The notes: generated by a model not told the origin, from the sequence alone. Positions 22,870 through 34,343 are shown, counted from the stretch's first letter. The stretch: DNA of 52,029 nucleotides from Neoconidiobolus thromboides FSU 785 (GCA_025603075.1 MU626398.1:1-52029), one strand, 5' to 3'. Numbers and translations: made by a program.

Positions 22870-23687
22870 TTATTTGCTTTTCTCTGAGATGTAAGTATCT
22901 AATAGAGTATGGATGTATGTTAATAAAGACTAATTGGAATAATAATAATAATAATTAGTAATAAAATAAAATTAGTAGAATCCAGACTTACATCTAAATC
23001 ATTAGGTAAATAATCCGATTGTAATTTAATAAGATCAATATCTAACTCTTCAGGTAATGTATGATGTAATATTTTTGATAAGGAAAAGTCAAAGAATAAA
23101 TAATAAATATTGGAAAAACAATAATTATTAAATGTATCTATTCGATAACCTAATAATTTTAAATCTTGTAATAAAAAAAAAGAGCGTCCACTTAATCGAT
23201 AGCTGGTAAGTTTGGGCTCATATTGTTTTAATTGTGTTTGATGTTCTTTTAATTGTTGGATCTATTAAATGAGTTAGTATCAAGGTTGAGAAATAATAAA
23301 ATTAGATTAATTACTCTTCTTAAATCAATTTGATTTGGTTTCATTAGATGCTGGCTAATTTTTTTAATTTTAATCATTATAATGTATATTAGTAATTATC
23401 AACTATCTTACTTTTCAATATGACTAACTTCTTCATCAATTAAATGAGTTAATACTTTTTTTTTATGTTGAATTAATTGTACTATATTAAACAATAAAAC
23501 AAATATCAATATCAATATTATAATAAAAATCAATATAATAATTACATTCTTCTTTTAATGCCTCAATTTCTTTTATTAATTGTGGATCCATTTCTTTTAT
23601 CTTTTTAAAATAAAATAAATCAAAATCAAATAAACTTTTATTTTTGATTTTTGATTTTGGCTTCTTTATTCTTAGAATTTTATTCAT
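22870..23687 (-). CDS. CENP-O/Mcm21-like kinetochore protein
   Basis: Probable subunit of the constitutive centromere network (COMA/CENP-OPQUR). Five exons on the minus strand: 23687-23546, 23481-23412, 23354-23315, 23261-22992, 22929-22870; 193 residues with consistent phases. After a basic start and a coiled-coil-like segment (LIKEIEALKEE) comes the CENP-O pattern. It has YRLSGRSFF, LGYRIDTFNNYCFSNIYYLFF, HHTLPEELDIDLI, and after the last intron SLLTYIHTLLDTYISEKS, which matches the F-x-x-L-x-x-x-L-x-A-Y tail seen in animal CENP-O. The protein is short; the C-terminal half of animal CENP-O is missing. It shares a 168-bp divergent promoter region with the NEDP1-like gene. Confidence 0.62.
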
Positions 23688-23855
23688 GTTAAAAGTTCAA
23701 CTATTTGAAATTATTCATTTTATTAAGAACAATTAATAGTTTCCATTGTTTATTTATTTCTATTTATATTACGTTAGCAATTACTATATAGCTCATATTT
23801 ATTTTACAATATATAAACTTAACTCACCCAACTAATCCAATTATTTCATCTATTA

Positions 23856-24563
23856 ATGTTCAAAAAAAAGAAGGCTCCCAAAGATATAGATGCTATTCTA
23901 CTCAGCTACCAGGACTCTGTAATCCGTTCTGTGGATCTCGCTAGCTTATCCACTAACTCCTGGATAACTGATTCCATCATCCATTTCTATTACACATATC
24001 TAGAAGCTACTTCACCAAGTCCTGAGATTTCCCTTCTCTCACCTAGTATAATTCATTTGTTTTTAATGTTAAATCGTAACCATACCTCCCATGAAGAATT
24101 GATAACTATTCTACCAAGGAGTCTTGTAACTTGTAATTTTTTATTTTTACCTATTAATAATCATCGACAAATAACTACAGGGGGTACCCATTGGTCTTTA
24201 TTAATCTATTCTAAATTAGATGAATGCTTTTTTTATTATGATTCTTTGAGAGATTCCAACTATCATTATGCAAAAGAAGTAGCTAGTTATATTATCAAGT
24301 TATTAAATGTCAAATTATGTAAAATCAGATGTATGAATACGCCTCAACAATGGAATGGTAGTGATTGTGGAGTTTTTCTATTGATTTTAAGTGAAATATT
24401 GTATTTTAGACTAAGACAAGTAATATTGGAAGGTTTATTAATTAATCCAGGATTGTGGTCTGTAGATAATGGAATTATTTTAAATCCTACTGGACAAAGA
24501 GAAAGGATTAAAGGATTGATTTATCATTTGATGGAAAATAAAAATAATCCAAAAGGCCAATAA
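23856..24563 (+). CDS. NEDD8-specific cysteine protease (NEDP1/SENP8-like)
   Basis: Ulp1-family (C48) protease, most like SENP8/NEDP1, which processes NEDD8 and strips it from proteins. Single exon, 235 residues. The catalytic set is complete: H112 in GGTHWSLLIY, D129 in FFYYDSLRDS, Q165 in NTPQQWNGSDCGVF and C171 in the same block. SYQDSVIRSVD and SWITDSIIHFYYTYLE correspond to the SENP8 N-terminal blocks (SYMDSLLRQSD, SWLNDHIIGF). The short length and lack of an N-terminal extension favour NEDP1 over Ulp1/Ulp2. Its stop is 79 bp from the end of the convergent uS14m gene. Confidence 0.85.
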   Translation: MFKKKKAPKDIDAILLSYQDSVIRSVDLASLSTNSWITDSIIHFYYTYLEATSPSPEISLLSPSIIHLFLMLNRNHTSHEELITILPRSLVTCNFLFLPINNHRQITTGGTHWSLLIYSKLDECFFYYDSLRDSNYHYAKEVASYIIKLLNVKLCKIRCMNTPQQWNGSDCGVFLLILSEILYFRLRQVILEGLLINPGLWSVDNGIILNPTGQRERIKGLIYHLMENKNNPKGQ

Positions 24564-24642
24564 AAAATAAAAAATAGAAAAATATCCAAATAATAAAATA
24601 TAGCCAACATTCTATTCTTTTTTATTTCTTGAATATCTTTTT

Positions 24643-24951
24643 TTACCATTGAGCCTTTTGTACTCCTGGTAAGTCTCCGCGTAAAGCATTTAAACGAAAT
24701 TGAAATCGACACATTTTAAAATCAGATAAAATACCTCTGCCTTTACCAGTTTCAACACATCGATTTTTTATATTAGTTAAACGTGCAGGGCGAGCAATAG
24801 AATTTAAAGCTAATTGAGCTTGATATCTTAATTTCAAGCTATTTTCTTCATTTCTTGTAATATACTTAAAACTTTGTCTTAAAATCTCATAACTAGCAGT
24901 TAATTGTCGGTTACGTAAATCGCGGATAACGCGCACATTGAGATGTTGCAT
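24643..24951 (-). CDS. MRP2: Mitochondrial small-subunit ribosomal protein uS14m
   Basis: Component of the mitoribosomal small subunit. Single exon, 102 residues. The C-terminal two thirds carry the S14 signature: SIARPARLTNIKNRCVETGK, then GILSDFKMCRFQFRLNALRG and GVQKAQW. In the S14 pattern the first block is R-x-x-x-x-x-x-R-C. The typical bacterial zinc ligands are absent, as in most mitochondrial forms. There is no obvious cleavable presequence, which also fits this family. Both neighbours are close: 79 bp to the NEDP1-like stop and about 120 bp to the BET4 stop. Confidence 0.9.
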   Translation of the reverse strand: MQHLNVRVIRDLRNRQLTASYEILRQSFKYITRNEENSLKLRYQAQLALNSIARPARLTNIKNRCVETGKGRGILSDFKMCRFQFRLNALRGDLPGVQKAQW

Positions 24952-25072
24952 GGTGACCCTTTTTTATTTATTGGGAAATTAAATAAAATTTGAAAATTGA
25001 AATTGAAAATTTAGATAAAAATGGGATTTGTTTTTTATTTTAAAAATTGAAAAATTGGCCAATCAAGTATAG

Positions 25073-26585
25073 TTACTCTTTCAGTAATAATTCTTTTTGA
25101 TAAAGATAATAATTTTTACGTAGTTTATCAATATTTAATAATTGATTTAAATAATTATTAATTGATAATTGAATCTTTTGATTATTTATCTTACATAATT
25201 GTTGATAGTGTTGGTACAATAACAAATAACTATTCAATGGCCCTAAAATAAAAAGGAAATTATCATTGTTATTGATTGAATTTAATAAAATAAAAATACT
25301 TACATCTAGCTTCTGGTTCTAATTCAATTAGTTCAATTAATTGATTTAACTCATTTTCAACTATTGGAATTAATTTAACTGATAACTTATTATTTTCACT
25401 ATAATCAATATGCTTAATTATAAATTGATTAAATTGATGTTGATTTTTAATATTATTTAACTGTAATTCATAATCAATATTTTGATATTGATTGTTAACA
25501 AGATTCTTGTTTTCAAATGTTATATCTTTAAAGGCAATTTGAATGCTGATTTTATTAAATTGATTAATATCTTTTATATTTAATAATGGCAATTTCCAAT
25601 AATTTGAATATTCTTTAACAATAATGTTATTATTATACTTTACCCAGTTCTCTGTTGTTAACTGGAGCTTTTCATGATTAATAAAAACCATTGGAATACT
25701 CTCAAATTTCATATTAAAATTACATCTTAGATAAATAAACCACTGATTTTGATTTAATACTAAATATACATTTAATTTAACTTTTTTATTTTCCTCTGAT
25801 AATTCATCCATTAAATTGAAGTAATAAATAAAACTACTTTGATCTTCAGGATCCGTATAAAATGCATTTTTAACTAATTTCAATTCATTATCCATTTTCA
25901 TTATCTCTTTAATTTTATTCTTATCTTCTTCATTCACTTCTCCTTCTTTAATTGCTATATCTTCAACTTTCTTTTTTAATTGAATTCTATAATGCCATGC
26001 ACTAGCATTCGAAAATGAGGCCTTTATCTTTTCTCCAGTAAATTTCCATTCTTCTAACAATAATTCCACTTTATCTTTCTTTTCTTTCATCAAATGTAAC
26101 AACTTGGCTACTATTCTTAACCTATAATTCCAACCATGGAAATTTCTAGCATCTTTATTTAACATGAAATTAATTAATTGTAATTCTTTAAAATAATTTT
26201 TATATGTGTTTAAAGTGTCTAAAATATAACTTCGATGATTCCATATCCAATAAGTTTTGGGGCGTAATTGAAAACAATCTTGAGTTAATTTGAGTTCTTC
26301 CATAGAATTAACTAGATTCTTGGGGATGGATCGACGATCGTTCCATAAGGTATAATAATCTGGGTTTTTTAAGAGGAGCTGGCTATTGAGTAAGAGAAAC
26401 TTTTCCACTGTTGATGGTTCCAATTCTTTATTACAAGAGATTGGGAACAACTGCTGTTTTATTAATTCATAGTTATCAAGCTCTAATTGATAAGAATGAA
26501 TTTTTTTTTCTTCTGATTTTTTTATGGCTGTTAATTCAGCATCTGTATAAGTTACTTTCTTTTGGCCGTGTAAACCGTATGACAT
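25073..26585 (-). CDS. BET4: Rab geranylgeranyltransferase alpha subunit
   Basis: Alpha subunit of the type II enzyme that prenylates Rab GTPases together with the beta subunit and Rab escort protein. Two exons on the minus strand, 26585-25304 and 25242-25073, with a 61-nt intron that completes a Trp codon; 483 residues. It starts with MSYGLHGQKK, the usual HGRKK-type start of the family. Prenyltransferase alpha repeats are clear: DYYTLWNDRRSI, KTYWIWNHRSYIL, ARNFHGWNYRLRIV, NASAWHYRIQL and DQSSFIYYF. The tail LIELEPEARWPLNSYLLLYQHY is the last family block. It is longer than yeast Bet4 because of a Lys/Glu-rich insertion and a C-terminal domain rich in Asn and Ile that I could not assign. 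Confidence 0.88.
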
Positions 26586-26778
26586 TGTCGATTGACCTTA
26601 TAAAATGAGTTTATAAAAATTAAAAAATGAGTTTAGTTATGACTTTAAATTTAACTAGTAATTAGAACCAATAAGATCTTTGATAGATATTCAATTTTTT
26701 ATTAATTAATCAAAAAAATCAAAAATCAAAAATTCATATATAAAATATAATTTATTTAACAACTATCATAAAATAACT

Positions 26779-29700
26779 TTACTCCCCATAAACAATTTGA
26801 TTCATTGTCTTTTTAGCAAATTCACTTCTAGGCTGAACTCCATTTGTCCAAAGTTTTGTTTGATATCTAGCTGTTACAATTAAAATATCTAAACCATCCA
26901 CAACTTGAATGTTATCTCCATATTGATTCTCTACTTTACTTGTTTTTCCTTCTGAATATTTAGCATAAGCTAATTTAACTAAAATACCTTTATTTTCTTT
27001 AAACACTTGTTTTAAAAAGGATTCATTAACGACCTGACTATCACCAGGTAAAGTGTCTACTATAGTAACAATATTATGATTATCTTGTTGGATTAATTCG
27101 TCCAATTTCTTTTGTCCAATAATTGAAACAAATTTCAAATTTTCATCCACTTCCTTTCTTAATTCTTCTACTCTTTCTAGGCTACGATTGTATACAAAAA
27201 TAGTTTCAAAATTCAATTGATTTAAAGCATAAATAGCTGCTCTTGAAGTACCACCAGCACCTAAGATAATGGCTGATTTCTTTTTTGTTAAGGCATTAAT
27301 TTCCAATAATTTTTCACTTAATAAATCATGAATTCCTAACCAATCAGTATTATAGCCTTTTAGCTTACCATTTTGTCTAATTACTGTATTAACTGCTCCA
27401 AGGCTTTTTGCAATTGGACATAATTCATCTAAATAAGGAATAATTTGTACTTTGAATGGGATAGTAACACAAGAACCACCAAAATTATCTTGTTTTAAGA
27501 TATTATTGACTTTTTCAATATCATCTGTTTGATGACGATGTAATTCATGTGGATAACCTAAACTCTGAAATACAGCAGTATGAAATTGGGGTGTAGGTGA
27601 GCTGGAAATTGGATTACCAAATAAGTAATATTCTTTTTTAGTTAAACTACCGAGTTGATATTGTGTATTTAATATTTCTTTAGAACTTAATTGACCTGGT
27701 GCAGCTTTTGAACTAAGTTTGGGATGAGTTACCGGGGTAAGATAGGGATTTAATACACGTGTAATTTTACCCTTCTCTCCCATATTAATAGCAATTAAAG
27801 GAGTTGTATTTGACTTATTATTATAATATTCATTTAAAAAAGTTAATAATTTTAAATTGTATTGGTGATCTTTTGCAGTTGAAATTAATTTAACAATATC
27901 ACCATAACTTTGCCCCTTTTTGATTAAATCCGTTACTGCAGTAGTATCCCATTCTAAATTACCTGAAAGATCATGATAGGATGCTAATATCAAACTATTA
28001 CGTTTGTTTTGTTGAATAGATTGATGAATTTGATTATTGAAATTTAATTGCAAATCAATTACTTCACATCCTAATCTTAATCCTAATTCTGATAATTCTA
28101 ATAACTGATTTACAGGTAAATCATCTGGTAAAGAGCCACCTTCATTAATTGTACGTAAAGTATAGATTATTGGATAATCAATCAATTCATATTTTAACAA
28201 ACTAATTTGTTGAATAATATAATCTTTAGCTAATTGGAATTCATTAGTACTATTTAAATCCTTATCTTTAATTAATTGATCTACTCGTATTTCAACTGCA
28301 TGACTGCCTTCTGCAATTTCTTTAAGATCCGTCAATACTTCTTTAACATTGGAATTATTGATACAAACAAAAAATGAGTTGGAATTTTTATTAATGTTTT
28401 TAACTGGATTTTCTATTTTACCTTGTAAGAATTGAATAAATTTAGTGAATTGATTCTTAACTAATTGAAAATGTAATTGTTGACTATTGTTATTGACTTC
28501 TTCTTTTGAAATAGAAACAAATTCATGACTACTACATTGTTGATAATAAGGTAATCTTCTTAAATAAACATCTTTAATTGATTCTTCATTAGAATAGTTA
28601 GGTCTGGTACTATCCACATTTAAATAAGTTTCAATATCATTAATATCTCTCTTTAAAAATAATACCAATCCACCCTTCTTTTTATATTCCAATAACAATT
28701 GACGATTCTCTTCTAGTTCCACAATACCGCCACCACAAGAAATAACTGTATTTTTACTATATTTATTAAAACTATCTTTTACTAATTGGGCTTCTAATTG
28801 ACGAAATTCTTCCCATCCTTTTTCAGCTACTAATTGTTTGACTGGTACTTTGTATACTTTTTCAAATTCATAGTCTAAATCTAAAAATTGATAGCCTAAA
28901 TCATCTGCTAAATATTCTCCTAAGGTGGTTTTACCCACTCCACGCATACCAATTAAAATTATACTTTTATTTATATCTACTTGATTAGAATGAATATCAT
29001 GATGAGGCTGAATATCATACCCTGATAATGGTACATTTAATAAATGTCTTAATACATCCCACCATCCTGGATATGTTTTTTCAATACATCTTTTTTCTTT
29101 AATTATAGTACCTGGTACTTGTGTACCAATTAATGAAAAGGACATAGCAACACGATGGTCATCATAGCAATCAATGCCATCAACAGGTAATTTTAAATCA
29201 CTTAATTTAGTACCATAAATAGAAATACCATCTTCTAATTCTTCACAATAAACACCAAATTTAGCTAATTCTGTTACCATAGCTAATATACGATTACACT
29301 CTTTTACTCTTTGATTAGCAATACCTGTAATGTTTGTTATAAATTTATCAGTTGATTGATCGGTTGGATGTTTGGTAGCAACAGCAGCTAATACTGAGGC
29401 AGTCAAAAAAGCATCCGTCATAGGCTCCATATCGATTTGAGGTAAACAAATCAAATTTCCTGGGGCTGGCCCCTTTACTGTAGTTGTCATTGAAGTTTGG
29501 GTTACTTCACAGCCCATAGGTTTTAATACATTTAAGGCAAACTGAGCATCTCCCTGTAATGAATCATAGCCTAAATTATTTACTTTAACAGTAGTACCAG
29601 TGATAGCAGCTAAGGATAATGGATAAGTGGCTGAGCTGGCATCTCCTTCAACTAAATAAGTTGATGGATTGATATATTTTGAACTTGGGATAAAATATTC

Positions 29701-31605
29701 ATTAGTGGATTTACGTTCAACATTCACACCAAATTGTTTCATCATAGAAATAGTCATATCAATATAAGGTTGAGATATAACATGACCACCAACTAACTTT
29801 AAGGTTACTCCTTCTTTTGTATAAGGGGAGGATAGCAATATAGAAGATACATATTGAGAAGATATATCAGCAGCTAATTCAATGACCCCTCCTTTTAAAC
29901 CTGAGTTTTTACCAGAAGACTCAAATTTCAATGGAAGACAACCTTCTCCTTCTAAATAATTAATTTGACAACCATTGTCTCTTAATGCATTAACTAATGG
30001 TCCAATTGGTCTTTGTTTCATACGTTCATTACCAGTTAGTATAATAGAACCTTCATCTGCTTTTACTGAAGCACAAATAGTAGTAAGGAATCGAACTGCT
30101 GTACCAGCATTGCCTAAATAAATAGGTTGGTTAGGTACTTTAAAATTAGCTGGACCACCACAACCATGAATAACTAAATTTTCTCCACCATCTTGAAATT
30201 CATATTGTACATTTCCTAATAATCTTAAAGCTTCTAACATGACTTGGGTATCATCCGAATGTAGTAATCCACTTAATTTGATTGTTCCTTCACCTAAAGC
30301 AGCTAATAATAAAGCTCGATTGGAGATGGATTTAGAGCCAGGTACACTAACTTCGCTATATTGTTGACTATCTAAGGTTTCTTTTAGATTTATTTGTATA
30401 CCATAAGACATGGCACGAATTAATTCTTCATCATTAACGAATTCTGGATAGGGATTAGTGGTACCTCCTATTTCTTTTAATAAAACAATTCTCTTTTTAC
30501 CAGCTACATTCTTTTTATCTAACTTAATAATATTCATTAATTTTTCAACATTTAATTGTCTCTGAGAATCACTTAATTTATTTTTTAATATTGAATCATA
30601 AACTGATATTGGCAAATTATATAATTTTAATACTCTACTTAATCTAGCAATAGTAACTTGGTTAATATGCCCTAATGAACGAGCAACTTCAGCTTCTTGG
30701 ATCATACCAATAGAAACACATTCACCATGTAGAAGTGATGGAGATAATATAGCTTCGATGGCATGCCCAATCGAATGACCAAAATTTAGTAAACCTCTCA
30801 AACCACTTTCTTTTTCATCTTCAGTTACTACAAAGGCTTTAAAACGAATAGAACTTAACACTACCTTTTCCAATGCTAATCTGTCCACTTCGTTTACATT
30901 TTCTTTATCTACTACTAACCTTTGAATACTTTCAAACTGCTTTTCTAATCGATTAAATTCTTCTGCATCCGCAATAGCAGCTGTCTTAATGACTTCTGCC
31001 ATTCCATTAAAAAATTCTCTTTTAGGTAATGTTTGTAAATATTTTAAATCCACATATACCCTTAATGGTTGCCAAAAACTACCAATTAAATTTTTACCTG
31101 AAGGCACATCAATAGCTGTTTTTCCACCAATGGAAGAATCGACCATAGCTAATAATGAAGTAGGTAAATGGACTACTGGTACACCTCTCATAAAAGTAGA
31201 TGCCACATAACCTACTAAATCTCCAATAACACCACCACCGAGCCCAAGGAGTAATGTATCTCTGGTACATCCAATACTGAAGAGATAATCTTCGATTTCT
31301 GCTTTATATTTTCTACTCTTACTTTGTTCACCAGGGGATATAATATATTCATAAACCTTAATACCTTTTGGGGATAAGCTATTGCTAAGTTCAGCCTTCA
31401 ATTCAGTTAAATGTAATTCTTTCAAATGAGTATCGGTGATAATGACCAATTTACTGAATTTGGAAATAGTAGGCAATTCATTGGCAATATGGTTGGTAAT
31501 ATTATAACCTAAATGAATACTATCTTTTCCTAGAATAGATACCTTTGTTAAGTTGTTTTGTTTGACGATTGGAGCCAATTGAGTATTTGAAATGGGACTT
31601 AGCAT
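26779..31605 (-). CDS. ARO1: Pentafunctional AROM polypeptide (shikimate pathway)
   Basis: Carries steps two to six of the shikimate pathway in one cytosolic chain. 1608 residues, single exon, about the usual fungal length. Domain order is standard. 3-Dehydroquinate synthase spans about 1-400 (GGGVIGD at 123-129, NFGHSIGHAIE, HGECVSIGM). EPSP synthase spans about 403-860 (PGSKSISNR at 422-430, LGNAGTAVRFLT, DMEPMTDAF, YDDHRVAMSF). Shikimate kinase spans about 878-1065 (P-loop GMRGVGKTT at 886-894, SCGGG, R1001). Type I dehydroquinase spans about 1075-1295 (TLRTINEGG, catalytic H1211, Schiff-base K1239). Shikimate dehydrogenase spans about 1320-1608 (K1385 in TIPFK, NTDW with D1421, GAGGTSRAAI). 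The SDH substrate motif reads SPTP instead of SxSP. The lack of introns contrasts with most neighbours. Confidence 0.97.
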   Translation of the reverse strand: MLSPISNTQLAPIVKQNNLTKVSILGKDSIHLGYNITNHIANELPTISKFSKLVIITDTHLKELHLTELKAELSNSLSPKGIKVYEYIISPGEQSKSRKYKAEIEDYLFSIGCTRDTLLLGLGGGVIGDLVGYVASTFMRGVPVVHLPTSLLAMVDSSIGGKTAIDVPSGKNLIGSFWQPLRVYVDLKYLQTLPKREFFNGMAEVIKTAAIADAEEFNRLEKQFESIQRLVVDKENVNEVDRLALEKVVLSSIRFKAFVVTEDEKESGLRGLLNFGHSIGHAIEAILSPSLLHGECVSIGMIQEAEVARSLGHINQVTIARLSRVLKLYNLPISVYDSILKNKLSDSQRQLNVEKLMNIIKLDKKNVAGKKRIVLLKEIGGTTNPYPEFVNDEELIRAMSYGIQINLKETLDSQQYSEVSVPGSKSISNRALLLAALGEGTIKLSGLLHSDDTQVMLEALRLLGNVQYEFQDGGENLVIHGCGGPANFKVPNQPIYLGNAGTAVRFLTTICASVKADEGSIILTGNERMKQRPIGPLVNALRDNGCQINYLEGEGCLPLKFESSGKNSGLKGGVIELAADISSQYVSSILLSSPYTKEGVTLKLVGGHVISQPYIDMTISMMKQFGVNVERKSTNEYFIPSSKYINPSTYLVEGDASSATYPLSLAAITGTTVKVNNLGYDSLQGDAQFALNVLKPMGCEVTQTSMTTTVKGPAPGNLICLPQIDMEPMTDAFLTASVLAAVATKHPTDQSTDKFITNITGIANQRVKECNRILAMVTELAKFGVYCEELEDGISIYGTKLSDLKLPVDGIDCYDDHRVAMSFSLIGTQVPGTIIKEKRCIEKTYPGWWDVLRHLLNVPLSGYDIQPHHDIHSNQVDINKSIILIGMRGVGKTTLGEYLADDLGYQFLDLDYEFEKVYKVPVKQLVAEKGWEEFRQLEAQLVKDSFNKYSKNTVISCGGGIVELEENRQLLLEYKKKGGLVLFLKRDINDIETYLNVDSTRPNYSNEESIKDVYLRRLPYYQQCSSHEFVSISKEEVNNNSQQLHFQLVKNQFTKFIQFLQGKIENPVKNINKNSNSFFVCINNSNVKEVLTDLKEIAEGSHAVEIRVDQLIKDKDLNSTNEFQLAKDYIIQQISLLKYELIDYPIIYTLRTINEGGSLPDDLPVNQLLELSELGLRLGCEVIDLQLNFNNQIHQSIQQNKRNSLILASYHDLSGNLEWDTTAVTDLIKKGQSYGDIVKLISTAKDHQYNLKLLTFLNEYYNNKSNTTPLIAINMGEKGKITRVLNPYLTPVTHPKLSSKAAPGQLSSKEILNTQYQLGSLTKKEYYLFGNPISSSPTPQFHTAVFQSLGYPHELHRHQTDDIEKVNNILKQDNFGGSCVTIPFKVQIIPYLDELCPIAKSLGAVNTVIRQNGKLKGYNTDWLGIHDLLSEKLLEINALTKKKSAIILGAGGTSRAAIYALNQLNFETIFVYNRSLERVEELRKEVDENLKFVSIIGQKKLDELIQQDNHNIVTIVDTLPGDSQVVNESFLKQVFKENKGILVKLAYAKYSEGKTSKVENQYGDNIQVVDGLDILIVTARYQTKLWTNGVQPRSEFAKKTMNQIVYGE

Positions 31606-33168
31606 ATTGATAAGTTGATAATGATATAAATAATTGAGGTTATTTTATTTTATTTGTTATTGTATAAATGTGTATAGCTTAATAATCGTCTTTTTTAAAT
31701 AGTCAATAATGACAATTTTGATAAAAAATAATAGGTGAAAAATGATTGCATTTTATAATTTTATAATTTTCTTTTATAGGTGACGAGTTATGAGTAATCG
31801 TTTATTTTTTTAATGTTAAGATTATTGGCTTATGTGAGAATTGTTAGTTTAGCCTTATCTTTAAATTAATTGTTTAAATATGCCGATAAGTGTAGTATAT
31901 TATATTACATTGTATTCTATAAGGTTATATATTATAATTACAATGAAGATTTAGCCTTAACAATTGGATTAAATAATTTTTAATATAATGTTTTTTTTGA
32001 AATCGTTGTTTTTTTTCCATTTAGCCTTATTTTAATACAACAAATGGATAGTATTAGAATACTCAATTAGCTTAGGGAAGTGCTGGATGTAAACTTTTAG
32101 TGGTTTTAAGCGAATTAAAGTTATTGATAAAAGGATGAATTAAGATGGTTGAAAGTTGATAGTATGTTATTATAATAAATAAATATCCTTATAATAACAA
32201 GAAAGTGAACTCTGAGCCATTTATAAAAGAGTTTATTTCTTATTTTAGTAAATTTAATAAAAGGTTAAATATTCGTCTTTTTTGTAATGAGACAAAAGTA
32301 AATGTTAAAGCACTAATAAATGATTGTTGTACGATTGGCTTATTTTTACAATACACTAACTTATTTTATCAATTTTAATAATAAGTATAATAATCGATTT
32401 GGTTAGACATATATCTTATTTACCTCGTATGCCGATTTTAATCTGTATAGCCATTATATCATCATTCTTGTTATTTTAAGTCAAGTTCTGTTGATACAAT
32501 CTCTAATCTCAAACTTTATCACTTCTTAAAGTTGTATCCTCAACTTTTTTTATAAGTATTATAGGCTAAATCTGATATTATAAAAGCTAAATTAAACGAT
32601 TAAATAATGGTTAATAGTTTAGATAAACTAGGATGTCTCAAAAAGATGTTTGATGCGTGGAGACTTCCAGAGGTAAGAAGATTAAAGAAACGCTTTTTAT
32701 GAAAGTGTTTTGATGATTCGATATAGGTTTACATAGGAACTGCTATAAAAGGTAGGTTTTTTTCTTTGTGACGATGATCAAAGATTGTAGAATATATTTG
32801 ATAATGGTCATGCTTTAACCTGCTAATAATGCTACTTTATGATATTATCAATACATTTTCATTTGAGTAAAAAAAATTGTGACGTTAAGTAATAGATAGT
32901 TGAATCATTAATATTAATAAAAACATCCAAAATGTTAACATTGGTCAACTAAAGATAGTTTAATATAAAATTAATAAACCCATGCCATTCAAATTTTAGT
33001 AAAACAATATAATATTATAACTAGCTATTGAGTAGCAATAATTAATTTTATTAATATGAAAATATTAGAGTAGTTGCTAAAACGAAATAGATAGTCTAAA
33101 CAGGTTTTTCATAGCATTGATTTTTTGGAAGTTATTAGCAGTGAGGATATAGATATGTAATATTAAGA

Positions 33169-33272
33169 TATGGGGATGTATTTTTTGTGTTTAAGAGCTT
33201 TCTAATAATTTTTCCGCTCAAATAGTGCTTAAAAGATGGAAGAAGTAATGAAGTCAAGGAAACATCACCATA
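33169..33272 (+). mobile_element. MITE-like foldback element, copy 8
   Basis: About 104 bp from TATGGGGATGT to AACATCACCATA with the family core (TTTTTCCGCTCAAATAGTGC). The right terminal repeat has two changes. Confidence 0.8.
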
Positions 33273-33653
33273 TTTTTATCTCAAAATGTTTTCATTTTTT
33301 AATATACATGTTGTTTTTAATATCAAAGGGAGTCGAAAGAGTTAATAACCTACCAAAATACTTTCAACTGACAAATAAAAGTAATTTGAATAACTTAACC
33401 TGAAATAACAAATATTTTTGTAGTTTAATTTTTTTAAAGTTTTATATCACGCATAAGTTGTATTTACTAAAGCTTGATAACTATGCTAAACTCTTATCTA
33501 ATGTAAGATATTTATATTAGGGTATTACAAATCAATCAAAATAGCATAACTATAACTTAAATAAAAACTATATATAAAAAATATTACAATATAAGTAAAA
33601 GCTGATTTAGAAAAGTTAGTAATTTATTTAAAAAAAGCTAATTTTATTATCTC

Positions 33654-33752
33654 TATTGAGGATGTATTTTTAAGAATTTTACTAACAAATTTTCCACTCA
33701 AATAGCGCTTAAAAAACGGAAAAATAATGAAACCAAAAAAAACATCTCGATA
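33654..33752 (+). mobile_element. MITE-like foldback element, copy 9
   Basis: About 99 bp from TATTGAGGATGT to ACATCTCGATA. It is head-to-tail with copy 10, and the two share the TA at 33751-33752. Confidence 0.78.
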
Positions 33753-33854
33753 TGGGGATGTATTTTTGTATTTAAGAATTTTACTGACAATTTTTCCACA
33801 TAAATAGCGCTTAAAAAATGGAAAAATAATGAAACTAAAAAAAACAGCCCCATA
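33751..33854 (+). mobile_element. MITE-like foldback element, copy 10
   Basis: About 104 bp from TATGGGGATGT to CAGCCCCATA, with nearly intact terminal repeats. It follows copy 9 directly in the same orientation. Confidence 0.85.
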
Positions 33855-34061
33855 TCTAGATTTATTATTATCTAGTGAGGAATCAGTACTTAGTGATTAG
33901 AGTCAAAAGCAGTTCTTACTTGATTGGGTAGCCGTAAGTTGAAAGCTCTTGATTTATGTGACTAAGGTAGACTTGAGTTATGAAGAATAGCATGTAATAT
34001 GCTACAGATTATGTAAGACAAATATAATGGATAATACTACTGTAAAATCTACATAAAATGC

Positions 34062-34340
34062 TAATAGAAAGATTTAATGAGTTTATTAAAGGTGTAATAT
34101 CAAAGAATAAATCAACTAAAAAGCCTCGAGCTATTATGGTGAAGAATCCCTTTTATACTCTACCAAGTATGGATGTCAAAATGAGAGGATAATATCCTTC
34201 GGAATTACATGGCAGAAATTCTCATATCAAATCAAAACAAAAGGCTCGAGATTGATTGTGCCTGGACTCGAGAACACAACGACTTAAGTGATTGTTATGT
34301 TATAGTCAATCATAAAGTTGACAAAGCGATATTTCACAAC
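34062..34340 (+). pseudogene. Decayed coding repeat, better preserved copy
   Basis: A 43-codon frame at 34062-34193 (with pieces FNEFIKGVISKNKS and RAIMVKNPFYTLP) ends in a stop. A second frame from 34209 encodes LEIDCAWTREHNDLSDCYVI and continues for some 20 codons before running into foldback copy 11. Bases 34231-34340 are repeated at the left edge of the window. The protein family is not recognised. Its position between foldback elements 10 and 11 and its repetition suggest a transposon remnant, but no transposase motif is legible. Confidence 0.4.
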
Positions 34341-34343
34341 TTA

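Noticed and set aside
22930-22960. AAT trinucleotide repeat near the CENP-O-like gene
   Set aside because: It is a short, ordinary microsatellite inside the last intron of that gene and needs no special explanation.
24524-24712. Minus-strand 62-codon frame across the SENP8-like and uS14m gene ends
   Set aside because: It overlaps both confident genes in the wrong frame.
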